Positions 9,001-17,274 of a stretch of 64,000 nt of DNA are shown piece after piece. The DNA lies in the NCBI GenBank assembly GCA_964655525.1, contig CAZZNE010000020.1, positions 1-64,000 on the forward strand, read 5' to 3'. Position numbers and translations under genes: made by a program. The notes beneath the pieces were generated by a model that saw nothing but the letters and a program-made list of their open reading frames with translations, made no database searches and was not told the origin of the DNA. Source of the stretch: DLAJ01 sp964655525. GTDB lineage: Bacteria > Bacillota > Clostridia > Lachnospirales > Lachnospiraceae. Every line of letters starts with the position of its first letter. Within the stretch, counting starts at the first letter, position 1.

Positions 9001-9888
9001 AAGCATTCTCTTTTCATTGCGCACGATAATATCCGGCGCACCCAGATCCAACAGACGCTTTAAGCGGTTGTTTCTGTTGATGATCCTGCGGTATAAGTCA
9101 TTTAAGTCGCTCGTTGCAAACCGTCCGCCATCCAGCTGTACCATCGGACGTAAATCGGGCGGGATGACGGGAATCGCATCCATGATCATCCACTCCGGCT
9201 TGTTCTCGGACTCGCGGAACGCCTCAATGACCTCAAGACGCTTGATAATACGCGCGCGCTTCTGACCGCTCGACTCACGCAGACCCGCTTTTAATTCCTC
9301 GGCCTCTTTCTCAAGGTCGATCGCCTGCAATAATTCCTTGATCGCCTCAGCGCCCATTCCGACACGGAATTTTCTGTCGCCGAAGTTTTCCCTTGCGTCC
9401 TGATATTCTTTTTCGGACAGAATCTGCTTATACTCTAAATTGGTCTGTCCCGGATCCAGGACAATATAGGATGCAAAATAAAGAACCTTCTCCAGCACGC
9501 GGGGGGACAAATCCAAAATAAGCCCCATCCGGCTCGGGATTCCCTTAAAATACCAAATATGGGATACGGGCGCAGCAAGCTCGATATGGCCCATGCGCTC
9601 TCTGCGGACGCTCGACTTTGTTACCTCAACGCCGCATCGGTCGCAGACAACGCCCTTATAACGGATTTTCTTATATTTACCGCAATGACACTCCCAGTCC
9701 TTGTTCGGTCCAAAAATACGCTCACAGAACAGACCGTCTTTTTCGGGCTTTAAGGTTCTGTAATTAATGGTCTCCGGCTTTGTGACCTCGCCCCTCGACC
9801 ACTCTCTGATTTTTTCGGGTGAAGCCAGCCCGATCTTGATGGCATCAAAGGTCATCGGCTGATATCCTTCATTTCTTGTCTCTGACAT
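6100..9888 (-). CDS. rpoC: RNA polymerase beta' subunit
   Basis: The 1262-residue catalytic subunit. The N-terminal zinc site [19 protein letters not shown], the magnesium-binding [12 protein letters not shown] and the second zinc site ([13 protein letters not shown]) are all present, together with the trigger-loop region [34 protein letters not shown]. The C-terminus carries an unusual acidic tail of about 60 residues with the repeated unit [10 protein letters not shown], beyond the conserved end at [16 protein letters not shown]. The ATG at 9888 follows AAGGAGTGCCATA. It is 38 bases after rpoB and forms one unit with it. No rpsL follows directly: a convergent plus-strand cluster intervenes. 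Confidence 0.98.
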   Translation of the reverse strand: [1262 protein letters not shown]

Positions 9889-9926
9889 TATGGCACTCCT
9901 TCCATCTTTTCATCAAAAACAGCGTT

Positions 9927-12900
9927 TTATTCTTCGTCAGAACCTTCAAAAACGGTTTCGTACTCCGCTTCCGCCTCCATGTCTTCCTCAAAATCATCCG
10001 CTTCATCTTCCGCGCTTACGAATTCACCGCTTTCCGCATCAATTTCCTGCTTTTGGAAGCCCATGGAACCAAGCGATTCGTCCTCATAGCGGTTGAATCT
10101 GCGGGAATCTCCCTCGAGCACGTCTCTGAAATCTGTCTCGCCGTAGTCGATGGATTCCATGATCTTTACTTCGGATGCATCGTCACGAAGCACCTTGACG
10201 TCTAAGCCGAGTGACTGCAATTCCTTTAATAATACCTTAAACGACTCCGGAATTCCCGGCTCCGGAATGTTATCACCCTTAATGATCGCCTCGTAGGTCT
10301 TGACACGTCCGACCACATCATCGGATTTCACTGTCAAAATCTCTTGCAGCGTGTAGGATGCGCCGTATGCCTCAAGCGCCCATACCTCCATCTCTCCGAA
10401 ACGCTGTCCGCCGAACTGCGCTTTACCGCCGAGCGGCTGCTGCGTTACTAAGGAGTACGGTCCGGTTGAACGCGCGTGAATCTTATCGTCAACCAAATGG
10501 TGGAGCTTTAAGTAATGCATGTGCCCGATCGTAACAGGTCCGTCAAAATATTCTCCCGTTCTTCCGTCACGCAGCCTTACCTTACCGTCTCTCGAGATCG
10601 GCACGCCTTTCCAAAGCTCTCTGTGATCTCTGTTTTCGGACAAATACTGCAATACTTCGGGCAGCAGTTCTTCCTTATGCTTCTTCTCGAACTCCTCCCA
10701 GCTCAAATTGACGTAATCATTCGCCAGATCGAGCGTATCCATGATATCGTCCTCTTTTGCGCCGTCAAATACAGGCGTCGCAATATTAAAGCCGAGCGCC
10801 TTTGCCGCGAGGGACAAATGAATCTCCAATACCTGTCCGATATTCATACGCGAAGGCACGCCCAACGGATTTAACACGATGTCAAGCGGACGTCCGTTCG
10901 GCAGATACGGCATATCCTCAACCGGAAGCACACGGGAAACGACACCCTTGTTACCGTGACGTCCCGCCATCTTGTCGCCGACGGAAATCTTTCTTTTCTG
11001 TGCGATATAAATGCGGACTGCCTGATTCACACCCGGAGAAAGCTCGTCGCCGTTCTCCCTTGTAAATACCTTTGCATCCACAACAATTCCATATTCGCCG
11101 TGAGGCACCTTTAAGGAAGTATCCCTGACCTCTCTCGCCTTCTCACCGAAGATCGCACGCAGCAGTCTCTCCTCTGCGGTCAGCTCCGTCTCGCCCTTCG
11201 GCGTTACCTTGCCGACCAGAATATCGCCTGCGCGAACCTCCGCACCGACGCGGATAATGCCGCGGTCATCCAAATCCTTTAAGGCATCGTCGCCGACACC
11301 CGGCACGTCGCGGGTAATCTCCTCCGGCCCTAATTTCGTATCGCGCGCCTCCGCCTCATATTCCTCGATATGGACGGAAGTATAGACATCATCCTGCACG
11401 AGCCGCTCGCTGAGCAGCACGGCATCCTCATAATTGTAGCCTTCCCATGTCATAAAGCCAATGAGCGGGTTCTTGCCGAGTGCAAGCTCGCCATCCGCCG
11501 TGGAGGGACCGTCCGCAATGACTTCTCCCGCCGTGACGCGGTCGCCCTTAACAACGATCGGCTTCTGGTTATAACAGTTGCTCTGATTGCTTCTTACAAA
11601 CTTGGTCAGATGGAACTCTTCTTTTTCTCCATCATCATAGGTCACTCGGATAATCCGGGACGATACATAATCCACAACGCCATCCTTGCGTGCCACGACA
11701 CAGACGCCGGAATCGACTGCCGCCTTCGGCTCCATACCCGTACCGACGACCGGCGCTTCCGTCATCAGAAGCGGCACGGCCTGTCTCTGCATGTTGGAAC
11801 CCATCAGCGCGCGGTTCGCGTCATCGTTCTGTAAAAAAGGAATGAGCGCCGTCGCAACGGAAAAGATCATTCGCGGCGACACGTCCATGTAATCAAACAT
11901 GGTCTTGCTGTATTCCTGCGTTTCATCCATATAACGGCCGGAAACCATGTTACGGAGGAAGTGTCCCTCCGCATCCAACGGCTCGGATGCCTGCGCAACG
12001 TGGTAATTATCCTCCTCATCCGCCGTCATATAGATTACATCATCCGTAACACGCGGATTTTCAGGATCGGATTTATCAATCTTACGGTACGGCGCTTCCA
12101 CAAAGCCGTACTCATTAATCCTCGCATAGGAAGCGAGAGAGTTGATCAGACCGATGTTCGGACCTTCAGGCGTCTCGATCGGACACATTCTTCCGTAATG
12201 GGAATAGTGAACATCGCGCACCTCAAATCCTGCGCGGTCACGCGAGAGACCGCCCGGTCCCAATGCGGAGAGACGTCTCTTGTGCGTCAACTCTCCAAGC
12301 GGGTTATTCTGATCCATGAACTGCGAAAGCTGGGAAGAACCGAAAAATTCCTTCACGGCAGCCTGCACAGGCTTAATATTGATCAGACTCTGCGGCGAAA
12401 TATCATCGGTATCATGCGTCGTCATTCTTTCGCGCGCGACTCTCTCCAAGCGGGAAAGACCAATGCGGTACTGGTTCTGCAGCAGCTCGCCGACCGCACG
12501 GATACGACGGTTGCCCAGATGGTCAATATCATCCTTGGAACCGATACCAAACTCCAAATGCATATTATAATTGATGGACGCGATGATGTCCTCCTTGGTG
12601 ATATGCTTCGGGATGAGCTCATGCACATTTTTCCTGATCGCCTCAAAAAGCTCCTCCGGCTTCTCACCGTACTCGTCCAAAAGCTGTCTTAACACAGGGT
12701 AATATACCTTTTCACGGATGCCGAGCTCTGCCGGTTTACAATCCACAAAATGCGCCAGATCGACCATCATATTAGAGAGAATCTTCTCATTTCTCTCCTC
12801 GGTCTGAATCCATACGGCAGGTACAGCCGCGTTCTGAATGTCTTCCGCTAATTCCGCCGTCACCTTCGTTCCTTTTTCCGCGATCACTTCACCCGTTGTC

Positions 12901-13802
12901 GGATCAACAACGTCCTCCGCAAGGATCTGATGGCGGATCCGGTTGCGGAACGCCAGTTTTTTATTGAATTTATATCTTCCTACCTTTGCAAGGTCATATC
13001 GTCTCGGATCAAAAAACATCGCATGAATGAGACTCTCCGCGCTGTCCACGCTGAGCGGCTCGCCCGGACGGATCTTTTTATATAACTCTAACAGACCCTC
13101 CTGATAATTTTCAGCAGTGTCCTTTGTAAAGCTTGCCTCAATTTTCGGCTCGTCGCCGAACAGCTCGCGGATCTCCTCGTTCGTACCGATGCCGAGCGCA
13201 CGCAGAAGAACCGTGATCGGCACTTTACGCGTACGGTCTACACGCACATAAAATACATCATTGGAATCCGTCTCATACTCGAGCCATGCGCCGCGGTTCG
13301 GAATGACCTGACAGGAAAAGAGCTGCTTACCGATCTTGTCATGCTCTACGGAATAATAAATGCCGGGGGAACGTACAAGCTGGCTGACGATAACACGCTC
13401 TGCACCGTTGATGATAAACGTGCCGGTCTCCGTCATCAAAGGAAGATCGCCCATGAAAATCTCATGCTCGCTGATTTCCTCTTTCTCTTTATTGTAAAGG
13501 CGCACTTTCACCTTGAGAGGCGCCGCATAATTGGCATCGCGCTCCTTACATTTCTCAATAGAATACTTTACGTCGTCCTCGCAGAGTTCAAAGTCTACAA
13601 ACTCCAGGCTCAGATGCCCGCTGTAGTCTTCGATCGGAGAAATGTCGTCAAATGCCTCTTTTAAGCCTTCCTCCAAAAACCATTTGTAGGAATCCTTCTG
13701 AACCTCGATCAGGTTCGGCATTTCCAATACCTCTTTTTGCCTTTGATAACTCATACGCATGCCCCTGCCGGAGGCAATCGGACGTATTCTGTTCTTTTCC
13801 AT
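9927..13802 (-). CDS. rpoB: RNA polymerase beta subunit
   Basis: The 1291-residue subunit forms the other half of the active-site cleft. The rifampicin region reads SSQLSQFMDQNNPLGELTHK followed by RRLSALGPGG, with the usual D, H and S residues, so no classical resistance change is seen. The start is taken at MEKNRIRPIASGRGMRMSYQ (13802), with GGGGTGA upstream; 23 further in-frame codons exist upstream but lack family similarity. The C-terminus ends in an acidic tail (SAEDEADDFEEDMEAEAEYE), matching the acidic tails on RpoC and L10. It is preceded by a hairpin with a T run that probably sets the ratio of ribosomal to polymerase transcripts. Confidence 0.98.
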   Translation of the reverse strand: MEKNRIRPIASGRGMRMSYQRQKEVLEMPNLIEVQKDSYKWFLEEGLKEAFDDISPIEDYSGHLSLEFVDFELCEDDVKYSIEKCKERDANYAAPLKVKVRLYNKEKEEISEHEIFMGDLPLMTETGTFIINGAERVIVSQLVRSPGIYYSVEHDKIGKQLFSCQVIPNRGAWLEYETDSNDVFYVRVDRTRKVPITVLLRALGIGTNEEIRELFGDEPKIEASFTKDTAENYQEGLLELYKKIRPGEPLSVDSAESLIHAMFFDPRRYDLAKVGRYKFNKKLAFRNRIRHQILAEDVVDPTTGEVIAEKGTKVTAELAEDIQNAAVPAVWIQTEERNEKILSNMMVDLAHFVDCKPAELGIREKVYYPVLRQLLDEYGEKPEELFEAIRKNVHELIPKHITKEDIIASINYNMHLEFGIGSKDDIDHLGNRRIRAVGELLQNQYRIGLSRLERVARERMTTHDTDDISPQSLINIKPVQAAVKEFFGSSQLSQFMDQNNPLGELTHKRRLSALGPGGLSRDRAGFEVRDVHYSHYGRMCPIETPEGPNIGLINSLASYARINEYGFVEAPYRKIDKSDPENPRVTDDVIYMTADEEDNYHVAQASEPLDAEGHFLRNMVSGRYMDETQEYSKTMFDYMDVSPRMIFSVATALIPFLQNDDANRALMGSNMQRQAVPLLMTEAPVVGTGMEPKAAVDSGVCVVARKDGVVDYVSSRIIRVTYDDGEKEEFHLTKFVRSNQSNCYNQKPIVVKGDRVTAGEVIADGPSTADGELALGKNPLIGFMTWEGYNYEDAVLLSERLVQDDVYTSVHIEEYEAEARDTKLGPEEITRDVPGVGDDALKDLDDRGIIRVGAEVRAGDILVGKVTPKGETELTAEERLLRAIFGEKAREVRDTSLKVPHGEYGIVVDAKVFTRENGDELSPGVNQAVRIYIAQKRKISVGDKMAGRHGNKGVVSRVLPVEDMPYLPNGRPLDIVLNPLGVPSRMNIGQVLEIHLSLAAKALGFNIATPVFDGAKEDDIMDTLDLANDYVNLSWEEFEKKHKEELLPEVLQYLSENRDHRELWKGVPISRDGKVRLRDGRTGEYFDGPVTIGHMHYLKLHHLVDDKIHARSTGPYSLVTQQPLGGKAQFGGQRFGEMEVWALEAYGASYTLQEILTVKSDDVVGRVKTYEAIIKGDNIPEPGIPESFKVLLKELQSLGLDVKVLRDDASEVKIMESIDYGETDFRDVLEGDSRRFNRYEDESLGSMGFQKQEIDAESGEFVSAEDEADDFEEDMEAEAEYETVFEGSDEE

Positions 13803-13913
13803 TGACAATTCACCCCGTTCTTCCATAAAATCGCCTATCACACCACAATAGCGCATCATCCAGTTTAACACAAGTCAAGTGCGGAGTCAACTAATAATTT
13901 TTTATTTTTTTAT

Positions 13914-13962
13914 AAAAAAAGAAATCGCCATGCCCCTTTCACTTTTGTGAAAAGAGCACGGC
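13914..13962 (-). terminator. Partial terminator between rplL and rpoB
   Basis: Read on the minus strand, GCCGTGCTCTTTTCAC pairs imperfectly with GTGAAAGGGGCATGGC around AAAA, followed by GATTTCTTTTTTTAT. The position, downstream of rplL and about 110 bases before rpoB, matches the attenuating terminator known in other rplJL-rpoBC operons. Confidence 0.8.
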
Positions 13963-13986
13963 GTGTTTTCCGCTTTGCCGCTCTGA

Positions 13987-14367
13987 TTACTTTAAGGTAA
14001 CCTTTGCGCCCTCAGCCTCGAGCTTCGTCTTAATGTCCTCAGCCTCTTCCTTAGAAGCAGCCTCCTTTAACATCTTCGGAGCGGAATCTACCAGATCCTT
14101 TGCCTCCTTTAAGCCAAGACCTGTTGCCTCGCGGACAACCTTGATCACCTTAACCTTGTTCGGGCCAACCTCTGTCAGCTCAACATCGAACTCGGTCTTC
14201 TCCTCAGCCGCATCCGCTGCTGCGCCTGCACCTGCCGCTGCAACGACAACGCCTGCTGCTGCAGATACGCCGAACTCCTCCTCACAAGCTTTTACCAGAT
14301 CGTTTAACTCTAATACGGTCAGCTCTTTGATCGCATCAATGAATTCCTGAGTTGTCAACTTTGCCAT
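13987..14367 (-). CDS. rplL: 50S ribosomal protein L7/L12
   Basis: The 126-residue stalk protein that recruits translation GTPases. The N-terminal dimerisation part is KLTTQEFIDAIKELTVLELNDLV, the hinge is alanine/glycine-rich (AAAGVVVAAAGAGAAADAAEE), and the C-terminal domain has EVGPNKVKVIKVVREATGLGL followed by KEAKDLVDSAPK. It follows rplJ by 54 bases and is followed by a hairpin terminator. Length and domains are as expected. Confidence 0.97.
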   Translation of the reverse strand: MAKLTTQEFIDAIKELTVLELNDLVKACEEEFGVSAAAGVVVAAAGAGAAADAAEEKTEFDVELTEVGPNKVKVIKVVREATGLGLKEAKDLVDSAPKMLKEAASKEEAEDIKTKLEAEGAKVTLK

Positions 14368-14421
14368 TTTATTTTCCTCCTTACATTCATTATCAAATGT
14401 TCTTGTTTCTGATACTCATTG

Positions 14422-15039
14422 TTACTCCGCTGCAGGTGCTTCCGCTTCTGCGGGTGCCTCTGCTGCTTCTGCCGGTGCTTCCTCTGCCGCTGCTGCAGGT
14501 GCCTCTGTTTCTGCCGCAGGTGCTTCTGCTGCTGCAGATGCCTCGCAGTTTGCCGCTCCGCCCTTCTCCGCGATCTGGTTCAATACGCGTGCGAGATTGG
14601 AGATCGGAGACTTCATGCTGCCAAGCAATCTGGAAAGCAGTTCCTCCCTTGAAGGAATATCTGCAATCTGTCCGATGCCCTTTGCGTCATACAATACGCC
14701 GTCAACGATTCCGCCCTTGATCTCAAGCTTGGGCGCTGTCTTGGCAAACTTGCATAAGATTCTTGCCGGAGCAGTCGCGTCATCCTCGGATACCGCCATT
14801 GCACTCGGTCCTTCGAGATACTTTGTAAGTTCCTCAAAGTCTGTTCCCTTGAACGCAAAATTCATCATTGTGTTCTTGTAAACCTTGTAGCTGACGCCCG
14901 CTTCACGAAGCTGCTTGCGGAGTCTGGTATCCTCGTCCACAGTCAGACCGCGGTGGTCTACCAAAACGACTGTCTGCGCACTTTTGAGCTTCTGGGATAT
15001 TTCTTCCACTACCGGTTTCTTCAGTTCAACCTTTGCCAT
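14422..15039 (-). CDS. rplJ: 50S ribosomal protein L10 with acidic Ala/Glu tail
   Basis: L10 forms the base of the stalk and binds L7/L12 dimers through its C-terminal helix; it also represses its own operon. Residues 1-165 are a normal L10 (SQKLKSAQTVVLVDHRGLTV; LLGSMKSPISNLARVLNQIAEKG). Normal family length is 165-175; here it is 205 because the last 40 residues are a run of alanine, glutamate and proline (AAETEAPAAAAEEAPAEAAE). The tail follows the L12-binding helix, so binding need not be disturbed. The operon leader upstream carries an L10-binding fold and an attenuator. Confidence 0.96.
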   Translation of the reverse strand: MAKVELKKPVVEEISQKLKSAQTVVLVDHRGLTVDEDTRLRKQLREAGVSYKVYKNTMMNFAFKGTDFEELTKYLEGPSAMAVSEDDATAPARILCKFAKTAPKLEIKGGIVDGVLYDAKGIGQIADIPSREELLSRLLGSMKSPISNLARVLNQIAEKGGAANCEASAAAEAPAAETEAPAAAAEEAPAEAAEAPAEAEAPAAE

Positions 15040-15090
15040 GTTCTTACCTCCTTCTAGATTTGTAAAGCTTACGCCGAATAGGAGTTTAAT

Positions 15091-15210
15091 GAAAAACCTC
15101 CCTGCAAAAGACAGGGAGGCATTAAGGTTTTCTTCACTCTTCCCTCGGTAGGCGCTTCGCTTACGCCGCCATGCGGCACCTACTGTCTTCGGCTTTCGGT
15201 CATGCGACCT
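15091..15210 (-). promoter_or_regulatory. L10 leader with attenuator
   Basis: Upstream of rplJ, the minus strand carries GAAGACAGTAGGTGCCG ... CGCCTACCGAGGG, the pattern of the ribosomal L10 leader (L10(L12)4 binding site). It ends in a hairpin CCTCCCTG/CAGGGAGG (15097-15104 with 15112-15119) and a short T run that can act as terminator. Excess L10 complex would favour premature termination. Confidence 0.85.
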
Positions 15211-15215
15211 TTATT

Positions 15216-15244
15216 AACTTATCACAGGTTTTTTCCTGTGTCAA
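15216..15244 (-). promoter_or_regulatory. Promoter of rplJL-rpoBC
   Basis: TTGACA (15239-15244) is separated by 17 bases from TAAGTT (15216-15221), just before the L10 leader. The spacer is the palindrome CACAGG-AAAAAA-CCTGTG, an unusual arrangement that could be an operator or an upstream terminator stem. The -10 match is weak. Confidence 0.6.
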
Positions 15245-15270
15245 GTACAATCAGGTAATATTCATCCCCG

Positions 15271-15320
15271 GAAGAATCGCTGTGCGATTCTTCGAAAGAT
15301 TGGCGCTTTGTGCCAATCTT
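15271..15320 (-). repeat. Twin-hairpin intercistronic repeat, copy 4
   Basis: Read on the minus strand, it starts at the TAA of rplA: stem one AAAGATTGGCAC/GCGCCAATCTTT, then stem two GAAGAATCGC/GCGATTCTTC (15284-15293 with 15271-15280, ten perfect pairs), then a tail TTCCGGGGATGAATATT. Order and orientation match copy 1, and stem one has nearly the same sequence as copy 1. Confidence 0.8.
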
Positions 15321-15322
15321 TT

Positions 15323-16012
15323 TTAAAACTGTGCTACACTGACCTTCACGCCCGGTCCCATAGTCGTTGTGAGCGTTACGCTTCTTAAATACTGTCCCTT
15401 TAAGCTGCTCGGCTTTGCCTTTACAATCGCGTCCATCAGCGCATCCACATTCTCTTTTAACTGCTCGTCCGTAAAGGAAACCTTTCCTACCGGAACATGG
15501 ATGATGTTCGCCTTGTCAAGACGGTACTCAATCTTACCTGCCTTAATATCGTTGATCGCCTTTGTCACATCCATGGTAACGGTTCCTGCCTTAGGGTTCG
15601 GCATTAAGCCCTTCGGTCCTAAAACCTTACCGAGACGTCCTACAACGCCCATCATGTCGGGAGTTGCGACAACCACATCGAAATCAAGCCATCCGTCATT
15701 CTGAATCTTCGGAATCAGCTCGTCGCCGCCTACATAGTCAGCTCCTGCCGCCTCTGCTTCATTGATCTTATCGCCTTTTGCAAAAACAAGCACTTTCACT
15801 GTCTTGCCCGTTCCGTTCGGCAGTACGACCGCGCCGCGGATCTGCTGCTCTGCATGACGTCCGTCACATCCTGTTCTGATGTGAACCTCCACTGTCTCGT
15901 CAAACTTTGCAGTCGCCGTCTTCTTGACAAGCGCTACCGCATCGCCGGTTTCATAGAACATATTGCGGTCAACCAACTTTGCCGCTTCATTATATTTTTT
16001 TCCGTGCTTCAT
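15323..16012 (-). CDS. rplA: 50S ribosomal protein L1
   Basis: L1 binds 23S rRNA at the mobile L1 stalk and helps release deacylated tRNA; in many bacteria it also represses translation of its own operon. The 229-residue product has normal length, with the signature VLGPKGLMPNPKAGTVTMDV and the N-terminal KHGKKYNEAAKLVDRNMFYE. It lies 24 bases downstream of rplK. Its TAA leads straight into a twin-hairpin repeat, then the separate promoter of rplJ. Confidence 0.98.
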   Translation of the reverse strand: MKHGKKYNEAAKLVDRNMFYETGDAVALVKKTATAKFDETVEVHIRTGCDGRHAEQQIRGAVVLPNGTGKTVKVLVFAKGDKINEAEAAGADYVGGDELIPKIQNDGWLDFDVVVATPDMMGVVGRLGKVLGPKGLMPNPKAGTVTMDVTKAINDIKAGKIEYRLDKANIIHVPVGKVSFTDEQLKENVDALMDAIVKAKPSSLKGQYLRSVTLTTTMGPGVKVSVAQF

Positions 16013-16036
16013 CGCCTCGTGCTCCTTTCCTTATCA

Positions 16037-16462
16037 TTAATCTTCTACTGCAATACCCATGCTGCGAGCGGTTCCTGCGATCATGCTCATCGCTGCTTCA
16101 ATGCTGCCCGCGTTCAAATCCGGCATTTTCAGCTCGGCGATCTCTTTGATCTTTGCCTTGCTGATCGTCGCAACCTTATTCTTGTTCGGTACTGCGGATG
16201 CCGTTTTTAAGTTGCATGCTTTTTTAAGAAGTACTGCAGCAGGCGGAGTCTTCGTGATGAAGCTGAAGCTTCTGTCTGCGTATACCGTGATGACGACCGG
16301 AATGATCATGTCGCCCTGGTCTGCTGTCTTGGCATTAAACTGCTTTGTAAACTCAACGATATTCACGCCGTGCTGTCCGAGTGCAGGACCGACCGGCGGA
16401 GCAGGTGTTGCCTTTCCAGCAGGAATCTGTAACTTGATGTAACCTTCTACTTTTTTTGCCAT
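16037..16462 (-). CDS. rplK: 50S ribosomal protein L11
   Basis: The 141-residue protein organises the GTPase-associated centre. It starts MAKKVEGYIKLQIPAGKATP, with the proline-rich PAPPVGPALGQHGVNIVEF that contacts thiopeptide antibiotics, and ends in AGTARSMGIAVED. AGGAGG lies six to seven bases before the ATG. The 5' leader contains a likely L1-binding element. Length is typical. Confidence 0.98.
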   Translation of the reverse strand: MAKKVEGYIKLQIPAGKATPAPPVGPALGQHGVNIVEFTKQFNAKTADQGDMIIPVVITVYADRSFSFITKTPPAAVLLKKACNLKTASAVPNKNKVATISKAKIKEIAELKMPDLNAGSIEAAMSMIAGTARSMGIAVED

Positions 16463-16485
16463 GTGGCACCTCCTAATATAATTGC

Positions 16486-16517
16486 TGTGTGGTCAGGCGG
16501 GTTAGGCTCCCTCCCAC
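16486..16517 (-). promoter_or_regulatory. Putative L1-binding leader of rplKA
   Basis: On the minus strand GTGGGAGG ... AACCCG ... TGACCACA stands shortly before the rplK ribosome-binding site. GTGG/CCAC pair around an asymmetric GGAG...AACC interior, as in L1 target sites of 23S rRNA and rplK leaders. Assigned by eye from the pattern; a covariance-model search is the deciding test. Confidence 0.55.
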
Positions 16518-16680
16518 GTTACCCGTCCGTCATGCGGATGGTGTTGATCAATAACCGCGGACTGCAGACAACCTGCGGCTGCATACAGCCTTTGGCCGTT
16601 ATGATAAAAGCGCATGCGCTCTCATAACCCAAATGTTTTGATACAAATCTGTCACATAGTCGAAGCTTTGTCCGTTCTAA

Positions 16681-16732
16681 AAGAAATGCCTCTGGCATTT
16701 CTTAAAAGATTTTCGCGAAGCGAAACTCTTTT
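16681..16732 (-). repeat. Twin-hairpin intercistronic repeat, copy 5
   Basis: On the minus strand, the first stem AAAAGAGTTTCGC/GCGAAAATCTTTT (one mismatch, loop TTC) begins inside the nusG TAA. The second stem is AAGAAATGCC/GGCATTTCTT around AGA. It lies between nusG and rplK, inside the operon, so full termination there seems unlikely. Confidence 0.7.
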
Positions 16733-17258
16733 ACATGCGTCTCACCTCGGCGAAACTGATCTCTACAGGCGTTTCCCTGCCGAACAGTTCCACATTGATC
16801 GTCGCCGTTTGTTTACCGAAGTCCATACGCTGGACGATACCGACCGTATCTTTCCACACGCCGGCAACAACGGCAATGGTATCTCCCTCCGCAAAATCGA
16901 CGGAAATATTCTCCGTCTTGATGCCGAGCGGCTTCATCTCCGCCTCCGTGAGCGGTACCGGCTTGCTTCCCGGTCCGACAAAGCCTGTGACGCCTCTTGT
17001 GTTGCGCACAACATACCAGGTATCGTCATTCATGATCATATTGATCAGCACATAACCCGGAAACATTTTCTTTTGAACCGTTTTTTTGCTGCCGTTCTTC
17101 ATCTCGACAACATCTTCCATCGGAACCCTGACCTCCAGAATTTCTTCCTCCAGATGCCGGTTCTCGATCGCCTTATCAATATTCGCTTTTACTTTGTTTT
17201 CGTATCCGGAATAGGTATGCACTACATACCACTTTGCCTTTGTCTCTGCTTCTGCCAT
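16731..17258 (-). CDS. nusG: Transcription elongation factor NusG
   Basis: NusG binds the beta' clamp helices and tunes pausing, termination and coupling to ribosomes. The 175-residue product has the NGN domain (AKWYVVHTYSGYENKVKANI ... KMFPGYVLINMIMNDDTWYV), then the C-terminal KOW motif (FAEGDTIAVVAGVWKDTVGIV). Normal length. It follows secE by 16 bases. Its stop codon is the first element of a twin-hairpin repeat. Confidence 0.97.
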   Translation of the reverse strand: MAEAETKAKWYVVHTYSGYENKVKANIDKAIENRHLEEEILEVRVPMEDVVEMKNGSKKTVQKKMFPGYVLINMIMNDDTWYVVRNTRGVTGFVGPGSKPVPLTEAEMKPLGIKTENISVDFAEGDTIAVVAGVWKDTVGIVQRMDFGKQTATINVELFGRETPVEISFAEVRRM

Positions 17259-17274
17259 ACCGTCAACCTCATTT

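Noticed and set aside
11961..12692. 243-residue plus-strand frame opposite rpoB
   Set aside because: Antisense to the conserved rifampicin region; an artefact of codon bias.
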